A stretch of DNA of 64,000 nt from Massilia aurea. GTDB taxonomy: Bacteria; Pseudomonadota; Gammaproteobacteria; Burkholderiales; Burkholderiaceae_D. The notes beneath the pieces are model-generated. The model saw only the letters and a list, made by a program, of their open reading frames with translations. It did not search any database and had not been told where the DNA came from. Below are positions 36,196 to 45,141 of this stretch, piece by piece (the stretch's first letter is position 1; each line of letters begins with the position of its first letter). The translations under genes and the position numbers were made by a program. The DNA lies in contig NZ_JANUGZ010000003.1 of NCBI RefSeq assembly GCF_024753205.1, positions 620,001 through 684,000 of the forward strand, read 5' to 3'.

Positions 36196-36322
36196 CAGGG
36201 TCAGGTCTGACATTTGGACACGAACTCTGCCTTGATCAATTCATCAGGGCATTCATAAATAGACTTTTGTCGAGCTCGTGTCTGAATGCCAGACCTGACC
36301 CTGTTTATGAGACCTGACCCAG
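36196..36322. repeat. inverted-repeat element of the GGGTCAGGTCTGACAT type
   Basis: Two 28-base arms in inverted orientation, 36196-36223 and 36276-36303, match at 25 of 28 positions; the outer 14 (CAGGGTCAGGTCTG) are perfect. A partial third copy, GAGACCTGACCC, follows at about 36310-36321. The 52-base centre contains no gene. It looks like a miniature or decayed mobile element or a REP-type sequence such as those that accompany RAYT transposases; no transposase is present nearby. The remainder of the 330-base gap (36323-36478) holds the probable promoter of the next gene. Confidence 0.7.
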
Positions 36323-36478
36323 TTCAGGCTGTGCCCCTGTCGTGCCCTGTTCTTAACCGCTTCCGCGTGTGGGCAACCTGCAACAACGTTAAAAAATGGA
36401 ATCGTGCGCGCAAGAGGATTTCTTCTCTTATCTTAGTATGTGCAATATCATTTTTTTAACAGCCAAGGAATTATTGTA

Positions 36479-36976
36479 ATGAAGACTGTCTCCGTACGCC
36501 TCCTGTCCAGCCTGGTCCTGATGGCCGCCTCGTTCTCGGCCTCGGCCGGTCCGAACGTGGTCAAGGCGCTTGAAGTCAACGGCGTATTCAATGAAAAAGT
36601 GGGACCTGCGCCGCAGTGTGCGTCCACCCTCGGCGGCAAGCTTGCCGGCCACGGTGAGACGGCTGAAGGTACGCCAGTCGCGTTCGTGGGCGGAGATTGC
36701 TTCGCCCAGTCCGGCACCACGTTCACTTTCAGCAATGGCAAGTTCATCCTGCTGTATCCAAACGGCGACCAGATTTTCGCCGACTACAGTGGCCAGTTCG
36801 TTCCTACCGGCGCAGGCACTGCCTACGTCATGAACGGCGGCACCTTCACCATCACTGGCGGCTCCGGCACCTATTTTCACGCAACCGGCGGCGGCTCGCT
36901 GAGCGGCACTGAAGACTTGTCGAACGGCGCCGGTACGATCGGCTTATCGGGTCGTGTTTCTTACAAGCCGAAGTAA
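36479..36976 (+). CDS. secreted glycine-rich protein of unknown function
   Basis: A 165-residue protein. The ATG at 36479 has AAGGA nine bases upstream (36465-36469). A signal peptide (LSSLVLMAASFSASA) is followed by a mature chain of about 142 residues rich in Gly, Thr, Ser and Phe, in which short G-x-T/F-x patterns recur (GGTFTITGGSGTYFHATGGG), suggesting a beta-barrel or beta-helix-like fold. Two cysteines (QCAS, DCFA) could pair. No family is recognised. It stands alone between a repeat element and a terminator. Confidence 0.75.
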   Translation: MKTVSVRLLSSLVLMAASFSASAGPNVVKALEVNGVFNEKVGPAPQCASTLGGKLAGHGETAEGTPVAFVGGDCFAQSGTTFTFSNGKFILLYPNGDQIFADYSGQFVPTGAGTAYVMNGGTFTITGGSGTYFHATGGGSLSGTEDLSNGAGTIGLSGRVSYKPK

Positions 36977-37039
36977 TCGCTGTAACAGCGCCGAGCGACG
37001 CTGACACTGCGTCGTGACAGCGTGGGGCAAAAAGAGCGG

Positions 37040-37079
37040 CATGTAAAAAGAGCGGCGTGTATCCCGCTCTTTTTACATG
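37040..37079. terminator. bidirectional A/T-flanked stem-loop
   Basis: CATGTAAAAAGAGCGG (37040-37055) and CCGCTCTTTTTACATG (37064-37079) form a perfect 16-bp stem with an 8-base loop. The sequence AAAAAGAGCGGC is also directly repeated at 37029-37040. It separates the secreted-protein gene from the toxin-antitoxin genes. Confidence 0.8.
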
Positions 37080-37134
37080 CCTCTCTTTTTCTTGACCATG
37101 CCTGATGATGTGATTGACAGGTCATGAAAGTGAT

Positions 37135-37153
37135 TGTATCTTGTAGCGATACA
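37135..37153. promoter_or_regulatory. dyad upstream of higB, candidate HigA operator
   Basis: TGTATC (37135-37140) and GATACA (37148-37153) form an inverted repeat with a seven-base centre, 16 bases before the toxin start. Antitoxin HigA proteins normally repress their own promoter at such dyads. Confidence 0.5.
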
Positions 37154-37169
37154 GGATACTATAAATTGC

Positions 37170-37448
37170 ATGATCAGGACCTTCAGGCACAAAGGGTTGC
37201 AACGCTACTTCGAGACCGGAAGCAAAGCCGGGATCCAGGCTTCGCACGCAGCAAGACTGCGCCTTCAATTGGCCGCCCTTGATCAGGCAACCCGGCCGGA
37301 AGACTTGTCGGCGCCGGCATGGGCACTTCACCCACTGAAAGGCGATCTCAAGGGGCATTGGGCCGTGACAGTCAGCGGTAACTGGCGAATGATTTTTGCA
37401 TTCGATGGCACCGACGCCATCCTCGTTGACTACCTTGATTACCACTAA
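37170..37448 (+). CDS. higB: HigB/RelE-type toxin
   Basis: A 92-residue toxin of the HigB (RelE/ParE superfamily) group: MIRTFRHKGLQRYFETGSKA at the start and the C-terminal strand GNWRMIFAFDGTDAILVDYLDYH, of which the Arg and His are characteristic. Such toxins are ribosome-dependent mRNA interferases. It comes before its antitoxin, the reverse of the common order and typical of hig loci. The stop is 14 bases before higA. The ribosome site is weak, which would keep toxin synthesis low. Confidence 0.93.
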   Translation: MIRTFRHKGLQRYFETGSKAGIQASHAARLRLQLAALDQATRPEDLSAPAWALHPLKGDLKGHWAVTVSGNWRMIFAFDGTDAILVDYLDYH

Positions 37449-37462
37449 CTTTAGGAGAAAAA

Positions 37463-37738
37463 ATGACTCGTATGCATAATCCGCCGCATCCGGGAGAGGT
37501 GCTTCGAGAGTACCTGGGAGAGATGACGATCACAGAGGCGGCGGCGCGGCTGGGAGTCAGCCGTGTCATCTTGCAGCGTGTTGTCAACGGCGCAGCAGGT
37601 GTATCGCCCGATATGGCCTACCGGCTCGGCAGCGCACTGAATACCAGCCCCGAACTTTGGGCAGGCATGCAGCTGCAATACGATTTATACCAGGCCGGAA
37701 AAATCGAACGGACCAACGTCCAGCGCATTGCAGCGTAA
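37463..37738 (+). CDS. higA: HigA antitoxin, XRE-family
   Basis: A 91-residue DNA-binding antitoxin. The N-terminus HNPPHPGEVLREYLGE is the HigA hallmark, followed by the HTH (MTITEAAARLGVSRVILQRV) and LGSALNTSPELWAGMQLQYD. It has a strong ribosome site (TTAGGAGAAAAA) just before the ATG, so it should be made in excess of HigB. It probably binds the dyad ahead of higB. Convergent with the mipA-like gene. Confidence 0.94.
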   Translation: MTRMHNPPHPGEVLREYLGEMTITEAAARLGVSRVILQRVVNGAAGVSPDMAYRLGSALNTSPELWAGMQLQYDLYQAGKIERTNVQRIAA

Positions 37739-37784
37739 GACGTGCACCACACATTCACCAAACACCGGCCTTGCGCGCGTTACG

Positions 37785-38648
37785 TCATGGCGTGACCGGA
37801 TCGACCGGCTCGAAGCCCGCCGCGCGCCGGCTCGAGCGCGCCAGCGTCCAGGCAAAGCCGATGCCGGCCGACGTGCCCGAATTCTTCAGATGCAGCGGGC
37901 TGTCGCGGTTGGCGCTGCCGGCGTACGACTCGTAGCGCACGTAGCCGAACAGGCGCACGTCGGGATTGAGCTGGCGCGTCGCAAACAGCCCCACGCGCGC
38001 TAGTACCAGGCCGGCGTCGGCGCTGTAGGCATCGCGGCTGGCGGTTGCATACTGCGGCGCGACCTCATAGAAATAGCGGTTGATGCGCTTGTCACCGAAC
38101 ACCACCGACGTATTCGCTTCGAACGACCACAGGCCGCGCTCGCCGCGCGTCTCGTAGGCCAGCTTCGGCTCGAACGTCCAGCCCTGGCGGCGCAGGCCGC
38201 CCCGCGCTTCAATCACGGCGCGCAGTGGCAGTTCGGCACGCAATCGGCTCGTCGCGTCGATATCGGCCACGCGGATTTTCAATCGCGGACCGAATTCGAA
38301 CAGCGCGCCCAGATCCGGCATGCCGGCACGTGCCTCGACGTCGTCGGAGTCGGACGGCAAGGCGCCTGACAAGCCGACGTCGAATTCAAGCCGATCGGAG
38401 CGGAACAGGCGCGCACCGATACCCGACTGGTCGGCGCGCAGCACTTCCCCGCGATAGAGCAGAAACGGAATGGGCAGGATACGGGCGGTACGGTCGTCGG
38501 CGCCGGGATACGCCGGCGTGCTCAGGGCAGCGGCGCCAAGGCCGAATTCCCACAGCGGCAGGCTGGCGCCCGCTGGCGATTGTGCGTGAGCGTGGAGTGC
38601 GGGGAACAGGCAGGCTGCCGCGATGGCAGCCTTCAATGGAACATGCAT
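37785..38648 (-). CDS. MipA/OmpV family outer-membrane protein
   Basis: A 287-residue beta-barrel protein of the MipA/OmpV family (scaffold for peptidoglycan synthesis in E. coli MipA, or outer-membrane antigen in Vibrio OmpV). A signal peptide (AAIAAACLFPALHAHAQ) leads into the conserved start WEFGLGAAALSTPAYPGADD. Alternating amphipathic strands fill the rest. The C-terminal end is not the usual aromatic residue but a short charged tail after FAWTLARSS, slightly unusual for a barrel. Single gene, downstream of and in the same direction as the S1/P1 nuclease gene. Confidence 0.88.
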   Translation of the reverse strand: MHVPLKAAIAAACLFPALHAHAQSPAGASLPLWEFGLGAAALSTPAYPGADDRTARILPIPFLLYRGEVLRADQSGIGARLFRSDRLEFDVGLSGALPSDSDDVEARAGMPDLGALFEFGPRLKIRVADIDATSRLRAELPLRAVIEARGGLRRQGWTFEPKLAYETRGERGLWSFEANTSVVFGDKRINRYFYEVAPQYATASRDAYSADAGLVLARVGLFATRQLNPDVRLFGYVRYESYAGSANRDSPLHLKNSGTSAGIGFAWTLARSSRRAAGFEPVDPVTP

Positions 38649-38749
38649 GGGGCCTCGGGAGTCTGATCGGGGGATGACCGGATTCTATCCGAGGCCGTGC
38701 CAAAAGTGCACCGCGCGCGCGAACAATCCGCGCGCTGCATACCGTGGGC

Positions 38750-39823
38750 TTACGGCCAGATCGCCTGCAGCATCGCGGCCAGGTTGTACCCGCCCTTGAT
38801 CAGCTGGGTCTTGGCGATTTCGGAGCTCGGCACCGGATAGTTGGCCGGCACTTCGAGCGCGAAGGTGTAGTAGGTCTCGCCCTTCTTGCCCGTCTGCGGC
38901 GTCAGCTTGCCCGGCACCACGTCGGCATACGCCAGCTTGGCGGATTTGAGGCCGTCTTCCACCCACTGCACGGGCCAGGTCGCCACGTCGCCTTTGGCTT
39001 TCGCGACCAGCGGCGCGCTGGCGATCGCCACGTCCGCGAACTGCTCCGGCGTGCGCGTCTTGATGCGGCGGAAGGCGTAGTCGACCGTCGTGCTGTCCCA
39101 GTACGAGTGGAACGGCTTGGTCAGCGCCTTGGGCACGCCTTCCTTGACGACGACCGGCGCATCGCCCGCTTCTGCAGCAGGAATCACCCCTTTCGACAGC
39201 GCTGCCAGTTTCTCGTCATCGAGCAGCAGGTTGTTGCCGCCGCGCGAATCGAACACGAGCGCGTCGTCGATCTCGGCGCGCGATTTCGGCACGATGAACT
39301 TGCCGTCCTTGCTGACGAACGCCGAACCGACGTGCAGCGGCTGGTGGATGTCGCCGGCAAAGTGCGCCAGCAGGATCAGGGCCTGGCGCTTGGTGAATTT
39401 GTGAGGGTTCAGCGCGGGATCGGTCTTGCCCTGCAAGACAGCGATGCACTGCTCCAGCGTCTGCACGATGTCGACATCGCTCGTGCCCACGCCATGCTCG
39501 TGATAGTGATCGAGCTGGAACGGCACGTTGGTGTAGTGGTATTCGCTGTGGCGCGGATTGCCTTCGACGTATTCCACCATCTCGGGCGTCTGCGGGCCGC
39601 AGTACGTGCCCTTGACGCAGTCAGCCCAGTTGGCGACCGACGCCAGCGATTCACCCGGTTGCAACAGCAGCGCGATCTGCTTTTGCGCGTTGGTCCCCTT
39701 GAGCAGCTTGTCGGCGATCGAGCCGACAGCGCGGTGGCCGTCGCGGCCCCAGGCGGCGGCGTCCGATGCGCCCAGTAATCCAAAGGCGCCGGTCAGCGCC
39801 AGCACGCATGCGAGTTTTTTCAT
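38750..39823 (-). CDS. S1/P1 nuclease (secreted, zinc-dependent)
   Basis: A 357-residue S1/P1 family nuclease, which hydrolyses single-stranded DNA/RNA and 3'-phosphates to nucleosides or 5'-nucleotides. The signal peptide (VLALTGAFGLLGASDAAA) cleaves to expose Trp at the mature N-terminus (WGRDGHRAVG), as needed for the trinuclear zinc site; further ligands lie in NWADCVK, YHYTN, LLAHFAGDIHQPLHVG and FHSYWDST. It begins 16 bases after the 5'-nucleotidase stop, so the two are an operon: nuclease products feed the nucleotidase in the periplasm or outside the cell. Confidence 0.95.
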   Translation of the reverse strand: MKKLACVLALTGAFGLLGASDAAAWGRDGHRAVGSIADKLLKGTNAQKQIALLLQPGESLASVANWADCVKGTYCGPQTPEMVEYVEGNPRHSEYHYTNVPFQLDHYHEHGVGTSDVDIVQTLEQCIAVLQGKTDPALNPHKFTKRQALILLAHFAGDIHQPLHVGSAFVSKDGKFIVPKSRAEIDDALVFDSRGGNNLLLDDEKLAALSKGVIPAAEAGDAPVVVKEGVPKALTKPFHSYWDSTTVDYAFRRIKTRTPEQFADVAIASAPLVAKAKGDVATWPVQWVEDGLKSAKLAYADVVPGKLTPQTGKKGETYYTFALEVPANYPVPSSEIAKTQLIKGGYNLAAMLQAIWP

Positions 39824-39839
39824 GATGGTTTTGATGTAC

Positions 39840-41525
39840 TTAATTGAGGCGCACGATGCGCGGGGTAGCCGGGGCCAGCGCGGCGCCCTGCCCTTCGAGT
39901 TTTTTCAGGTAGGCGATGAAGCCGTCCAGGTCGCGCAGGCCGGTATCGATGCGCTGCGTGCCCAGTGCGAATTCCGGATAGCCATCGCTGCCTTCGGCCA
40001 GGAAGTTATTCAGCGCCAGGCGATACGTTGCGGTATCAACCAGCGGCTTGCCATCGAGCTTGATGCTGCCCGGTACCAGGCGGGTGCCGGCCGGCCGCTT
40101 CGCGTCCCACGTGTAGGTGAAGTTTTGCGAGACCTGCAGCACGCTGGACGTCACGTTCGGGCCTTCGGGCCACTGGCGTTCGAGCAGGTTGCGGATCTGC
40201 GCGCCGGTCATGTTCATTACGACGGTCGTGTTTCCGAACGGAAGCACGGCCTGGGCCTGGCCGAAGTTGACGGTCTTGTCGGCGCCTGCTTCGAGGTCGC
40301 GCCGCACGCCACCATTGTTCATGAACGCGAACTGCGCGCCCAGGCTGCGGGCCGAGTCCAGCGCCGCATCGGCAACCAGGTTGCCAAGGGGCGATTCACC
40401 CGCGTCGTTATTCTTGCGCAGCAGTGGCGCGGTCGCGATCTTCGCGATCGGGCGCGTCAATGCGGCTTCGCTGCGTTCTTTTACTTGCGCGACATACGCG
40501 ACGATCTTCGGATCGGCCGGATACTCGCCCGGCTTCATCACCACGTTGGCGACGGTCAGGTTCGAGACCGCGCCGGTGGTCGGTTCGACCTGCATCGACA
40601 CGCGCGTAAGCAAGTGGCCGGCCGTATCGGCCTGGGTCACGACGCGGCCATCGACGTCGCACAGATAGCCCTGGTGCGAGTGCCCGGTCAGAACCAGCTT
40701 GACCGACGGGTCGATCTTCTGGACGACCGGGACGATGTCGCCCGTCAGCTTGCTGCAACCGGTTTGCAACGGCGACTCGACCGTGCGGCCGCCCTGGTGC
40801 ACGAGGGCCACGATGACCTTGGCGCCAGCCGCGCGCATGGCCGGCAGCGCGTTGTTGATCGCTTCGGCTTCGTCGCCGAACGTCAAGCCCGCGATGCCCG
40901 ATGCGACGACCATGTTCGGCGTATCGCGCAGCACCACGCCGACCAGGCCGACCTTGATGCCCTTGACGGTTTCGATGGTGAAGCCCGGGATGATCGGCTT
41001 GCCGGTGACCTTGTCGATCACGTTCGCGCCCAGGTACGTGAATTTGGCGCCGCCGAAATTCGGGGTCAGCTTGCACGCCTTGGTCGGGTGCGGCGAATCG
41101 CAGCCGCCGTTCTGCTGGCGCAGCAGTTCCTTGCGGCCGCCATCGAATTCATGGTTGCCCACCGCGCTCGCGCGCAGGTTCAGCATGTTCATCACTTCGA
41201 TCGTCGGCTCGTCGGCCCACAGCGACGACAGCGCCGGGCTGGCGCCGACGATGTCGCCGGTCGAGACGAGCAGCAACTCCTTGTCTTCCTTGCGCCAGGC
41301 CTGCAGGGCTGCAGCCACGGCTTCGGCGCCGCCGGCGCGCATGACCTGGTCCTTGCCGTCGGCGCCCTTGAGCACGTAGCGGCTTGGTTCCAGATTGCCG
41401 TGGAAGTCATTGAGCGACACGAGGTTGATGGTGACCGGGCCCTGGGGCGCGGTCACGCAGCCGGCCAGCAGCAGCGCAACGGTGAGTGTGGACAGACGGG
41501 CGCTTGCGCGACGCGAGACGATCAT
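39840..41525 (-). CDS. 5'-nucleotidase/UshA-like lipoprotein
   Basis: A 561-residue bimetal phosphatase of the UshA/CD73 family, dephosphorylating nucleotides (and possibly UDP-sugars or 2',3'-cyclic nucleotides) outside the cytoplasm. A lipoprotein signal ends in LLLAGC. The metallophosphatase domain shows NDFHGNLEP, STGDIVGASP, GNHEFDGG and GHSHQGYL; the C-terminal domain (from about 380) has NNGGVRRDLEAGA and EGSDGYPEF. The ATG at 41525 is used because AAAAGG lies upstream; GTG 41534 overlaps it. It forms an operon with the S1/P1 nuclease gene. Confidence 0.95.
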   Translation of the reverse strand: MIVSRRASARLSTLTVALLLAGCVTAPQGPVTINLVSLNDFHGNLEPSRYVLKGADGKDQVMRAGGAEAVAAALQAWRKEDKELLLVSTGDIVGASPALSSLWADEPTIEVMNMLNLRASAVGNHEFDGGRKELLRQQNGGCDSPHPTKACKLTPNFGGAKFTYLGANVIDKVTGKPIIPGFTIETVKGIKVGLVGVVLRDTPNMVVASGIAGLTFGDEAEAINNALPAMRAAGAKVIVALVHQGGRTVESPLQTGCSKLTGDIVPVVQKIDPSVKLVLTGHSHQGYLCDVDGRVVTQADTAGHLLTRVSMQVEPTTGAVSNLTVANVVMKPGEYPADPKIVAYVAQVKERSEAALTRPIAKIATAPLLRKNNDAGESPLGNLVADAALDSARSLGAQFAFMNNGGVRRDLEAGADKTVNFGQAQAVLPFGNTTVVMNMTGAQIRNLLERQWPEGPNVTSSVLQVSQNFTYTWDAKRPAGTRLVPGSIKLDGKPLVDTATYRLALNNFLAEGSDGYPEFALGTQRIDTGLRDLDGFIAYLKKLEGQGAALAPATPRIVRLN

Positions 41526-41670
41526 GAAAAACACCTTTTATGGAATCGGGCCGGGGTGGCCGGCGCTCGAACAGCGGGGGCTTGGATAAGCGCAACAGCA
41601 GGCATTATCCCATGCCGCCTGTGCGCAGGAAATCCTTACAGCAGCAGGGCTGCCGACTTTTTTGATGAAA

Positions 41671-41700
41671 AAAACGGCCGGTGTTTCCACCGGCCGTTTT
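41671..41700 (-). terminator. terminator of the TonB-receptor gene
   Basis: AAAACGGCCGGTG (41671-41683) and CACCGGCCGTTTT (41688-41700) make a perfect 13-bp stem; on the minus strand it runs into a T-run (complement of the A-run before 41671). It lies 25 bases beyond the receptor stop. Confidence 0.9.
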
Positions 41701-41724
41701 GGCTACGTCATTGAACCCAAGTAC

Positions 41725-44700
41725 TTAGAATTCGTACTTGACGGTTGCCTGGATGGCCCACTGCGACTCGCCCTTGGCCTGACGCAGATCCTGCGATTCG
41801 ACCTGTGGACGCACTGCGTACACATAACGTCCCTGCGCATCGATACCTGCGTAGTCAACGAAGCTGCGCGCCGTGCCGCCGTTACCCTGGAATGGCACTT
41901 CATAGATACGGCCCCACTTCTTGTTCAGCAGATTGCCGAAGTTCAAGATGTCGAGCGAGAAGGTACCCTTGTTACGTTCGAAGATGCCCGGGATTTCCTG
42001 GCTGATGCGCACGTCGAAGCTGTTGGTCCACTTGGCAAAGCTGCCGTTGCGTTTCACGCTGCCACCAGCGGCGTTCTTGAGCTGGTCGTTCGAATTGACG
42101 ATATCCCAGAACTTCTGCTCGTTCGCCTTGTTGGTCGCGGTGTCGCCGTAGAACACGACTTCGCCAGAACCGAACGCGGTCGGGATGTACATCAGGTCAT
42201 TGCCGGCCAGATTGTCGCCGTTCATGTCGTTGTTGAACGTCCAGCTGTACGGCTTGCCTTCACGGCCTTCGTAGAAGATGCCCAGACGGGTGTTGTATTC
42301 GCCGAAGAATTTCTTCTGGAAGTTCATCAACGCGCTGACACGGTTCTTCACCAGATAGCTCGAGTTGGCAGTGACTTCTTCGTTCGGGTTGAACACCGAG
42401 CGGCCGGAATAGTTCGAGCTCGAGGTCGACGAGGTCAGTGGCGACACTTCGGTCGCATCGGTGTAGCTGTAAGCAACCGACCAGCCAAAGCCCTTGGTCA
42501 ACGGACGCGACAGCGACAGGGTGACGATGTTCGCATCACCCTTGTCGGTGCCCTTGGCCAGCAGCACATTGTTGTAGCTCAGGTTGCTCAGAGCGCGCGA
42601 CGTCACGCAGCCCGTACGGGTCGAGACGGTGCCGTTGGCAACGCTGAAGCAGCTGGCGTCGCGGCCACCGGCGTTCCAGAACAGTTGACGACCATCCGAA
42701 CCGGTCGCAGTTGCGGGGCCCAGATTCAGGTTTTCGTAGTAGATGCTGTCTTTGTTCTTGGTGTACAGGTACTCCGCACCAAAGACAACGCCATACCATG
42801 GCAGTTCAGTGTCGAACGCCACGTTGGCCTTCCAGATCGACGGCTGCTTGAAGCTTGGATCGAGAATGTCGACGTTGGCCGCAGGGGTCACGCCTGGCAC
42901 GTTAGGCTGGTTGTTCGGATTGATGCTGAACAGGCCATCGGCGGTCGGGCAGTTGACAGCAGCGGTCGTCGAGCAGCTCACGAAGCGCGTTGCAACGCCC
43001 GGGTTCGAGAACGGATTCGACATCCACACCGTTGCTGCCGCGCCCTGGAACAGGCCGAAGCCGCCGCGCAGCTGGGTTGGCCGTGGCGCGTTGCTGAAGC
43101 GGTAGTTGAAGCCAACGCGCGGCTGGATCAGGTCCTGACCATCGATGGTGCGGGTGTTGTCGTAGCCGAAGCCGCCGCGCTGGCGTACGTTGGTTGCCGG
43201 GTTGCCTGCGATGACAGCCTGAGCCACGGCAGCATTGGCCAGAGGACGCCCGCCAACGTCGTTGCGGTCATAGCGCACGCCGTAGGTCACGGTCAGGTCT
43301 TCACTGACGGTCCAGGTGTCTTGCAGGAACAGACCGGTGTTCTTGACTTCGAACTGGGCGATCGCATTGTTCAGCGAGCCGCCGGCGACTGGCGTCTGCA
43401 CATTGTAGAAGCTCGGACGACCGCGGCGGAAGTTCTCCAGCACGGCTGCTTCAAGCGTTGCCTGGCTTGCGGTCGAGCAGTTCGGCAGCGCGCCGAAACC
43501 GTAGAACGTGGCACTGGTGCTGGCGATACATCCGAAGGTGTACTGGCCATACACGCCCTGCAGGAACGCGTTGTAGACCTTGTTCTTGGTCTGGTCGACG
43601 CCGCCCTTGATTTCGTGGTCGCCCACGATCCAGTTGGCGCCGGCGTAGAAGTCCTTGGTGTCGGTGCGCAGCACGTTGTTTTGACGGCTGTATTCGGTAC
43701 CGAAGTTCAGGAAACGGTTACCAGTCGGCACGCCGGCTGGGGCGCCGGCCGGCAGCGCGCCCTGGAACTGCAGCGAGATGGCTGGCATCGCGGTTGCGTT
43801 CTGCGGGATCGAATCGTAATCGCGGGTCGAGAAGCGCAGTTCGGTCGAGAAGTTCGGGGTCCAGTCCGAGAACAGCTGGGCCACGACGGTCTCGATCGAC
43901 TTGCCCTGATTGTAGAAGCCCGACGACAGGCCGACGCCGGTTGCCGAGAAGCCCGGGTAGAACGGCTCGTTCTGCTCGGTCTTCGCGTAGCGCAGGTTGG
44001 CGCGGTGTTCGTCAGTAATATTCCAGTCGAACTTCACCATGCGCTCTTTCGAGGTCAGCATGGAACCGGCAGGCACTTCCGTGCTGCCGATGTTGGTGCC
44101 ATAGGTCGTCTGAGCGATGTTCTGGGCAGCAGTGATGGCCGACTGGGTAATGCCGACGGTGGTACCAGCACCGCTGCCAATCGGACCAAAGGCAGGGCTC
44201 GAACGCGAACTTTCGAAGTTCTCGGCCAGCGCGTAGATGAACAGCTTGTCCTGGATCAGCGGGCCGCTGGCCCAGATACCCTTGGTCGTTTCCTTGGACT
44301 TCGGCGCATCGCTATAGGTGTCGTCCGTCGGGTTGTAACGGTCGCCCGACATGGTGTCATTGCGGAACACATAGTACAAACCACCCTTGTAGGTGTTGGT
44401 ACCCGACTTGGTTACGGCGTTGATGTTGCCGCCGGTATAGCCTTTTTGGGTGACATCGTAGTTGGCGACGTTGACCTGCACCGACTGGATCGCTTCGATC
44501 GAAATCGGCTGGCGCGCGGTCGGGCTGCCGTTCGCTTCCAGGCCGAAGGTGTCGTTGATCGCGACGCCGTCGATGGTCAGCGAGTTGTAGCGCGAGTTCT
44601 GGCCGGCGACCGAGATTTCGCCGCGTTCCTTGTCGGTCTGCGACACACGGGGGTCAGCGCGGGCATAGTCCTGCAAGTTGCGGTTGATCGACGCCTGGGT

Positions 44701-45141
44701 CTGCAGCTGGGTATTGCTGATCGCGGTACCCGCACCCATGTTGTTGTTCGAGAAGATCTCCGAACGCTGTGCGGTGCCAGCGATCGTCACGGTCTGCACG
44801 CCCAGGGTAGCGTCGACTTCGGCGGTCTGCGCCAGATCGAGGAAGACGTTGTTGCGGGTTTGGGTGATGCCGTCTTTGGTGATAGTGATGGTGTAAGGAC
44901 CACCCACGCGCAGGCCACGTGCAACGTAGCGGCCTTCAGCGTCGGTTACGACATTGCTGACAGAACCCGACTCGGTGTGCAGGATCTGCACTTGCGCACC
45001 GGCAGCCGGCTGACCCGAGACGTTCGAGATACGGCCACCGACGGCCGAAGTGGTGTTCTGTGCGAACGACGGCGAAGCCGCCAACGCAACTGACAAAGCC
45101 AGCGCCAACTTGGTGAGCCGGATCTGCTGCTGAGTGATCAT
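41725..45141 (-). CDS. Oar-like TonB-dependent receptor
   Basis: A 1138-residue outer-membrane receptor. Order: signal peptide (LALALSVALAASPSFAQ), a carboxypeptidase-regulatory-like domain at about 32-115 (GRISNVSGQPAAGAQVQILH), a plug domain at about 130-260 (NSRYNSLTIDGVAINDTFGL), and a long beta-barrel ending in aromatic VKYEF. This is the Oar subfamily, often involved in uptake of large or scarce organic substrates or in surface functions. The flanking secreted nucleotidase, nuclease and adenosine deaminase suggest nucleic-acid-derived substrates (inference). It is a single gene with a 511-base upstream region and strong terminator. Confidence 0.94.
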   Translation of the reverse strand: MITQQQIRLTKLALALSVALAASPSFAQNTTSAVGGRISNVSGQPAAGAQVQILHTESGSVSNVVTDAEGRYVARGLRVGGPYTITITKDGITQTRNNVFLDLAQTAEVDATLGVQTVTIAGTAQRSEIFSNNNMGAGTAISNTQLQTQASINRNLQDYARADPRVSQTDKERGEISVAGQNSRYNSLTIDGVAINDTFGLEANGSPTARQPISIEAIQSVQVNVANYDVTQKGYTGGNINAVTKSGTNTYKGGLYYVFRNDTMSGDRYNPTDDTYSDAPKSKETTKGIWASGPLIQDKLFIYALAENFESSRSSPAFGPIGSGAGTTVGITQSAITAAQNIAQTTYGTNIGSTEVPAGSMLTSKERMVKFDWNITDEHRANLRYAKTEQNEPFYPGFSATGVGLSSGFYNQGKSIETVVAQLFSDWTPNFSTELRFSTRDYDSIPQNATAMPAISLQFQGALPAGAPAGVPTGNRFLNFGTEYSRQNNVLRTDTKDFYAGANWIVGDHEIKGGVDQTKNKVYNAFLQGVYGQYTFGCIASTSATFYGFGALPNCSTASQATLEAAVLENFRRGRPSFYNVQTPVAGGSLNNAIAQFEVKNTGLFLQDTWTVSEDLTVTYGVRYDRNDVGGRPLANAAVAQAVIAGNPATNVRQRGGFGYDNTRTIDGQDLIQPRVGFNYRFSNAPRPTQLRGGFGLFQGAAATVWMSNPFSNPGVATRFVSCSTTAAVNCPTADGLFSINPNNQPNVPGVTPAANVDILDPSFKQPSIWKANVAFDTELPWYGVVFGAEYLYTKNKDSIYYENLNLGPATATGSDGRQLFWNAGGRDASCFSVANGTVSTRTGCVTSRALSNLSYNNVLLAKGTDKGDANIVTLSLSRPLTKGFGWSVAYSYTDATEVSPLTSSTSSSNYSGRSVFNPNEEVTANSSYLVKNRVSALMNFQKKFFGEYNTRLGIFYEGREGKPYSWTFNNDMNGDNLAGNDLMYIPTAFGSGEVVFYGDTATNKANEQKFWDIVNSNDQLKNAAGGSVKRNGSFAKWTNSFDVRISQEIPGIFERNKGTFSLDILNFGNLLNKKWGRIYEVPFQGNGGTARSFVDYAGIDAQGRYVYAVRPQVESQDLRQAKGESQWAIQATVKYEF

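Noticed and set aside
41662..45093. An 1143-codon open frame on the plus strand opposite the TonB-receptor gene
   Set aside because: It is the antisense shadow of the receptor gene: G/C-rich third positions on the minus strand suppress stops here. Its translation is Arg/Val/Ala/Gly/Asp/Gln-rich with no domain, while the minus strand has a full signal peptide, plug and barrel.
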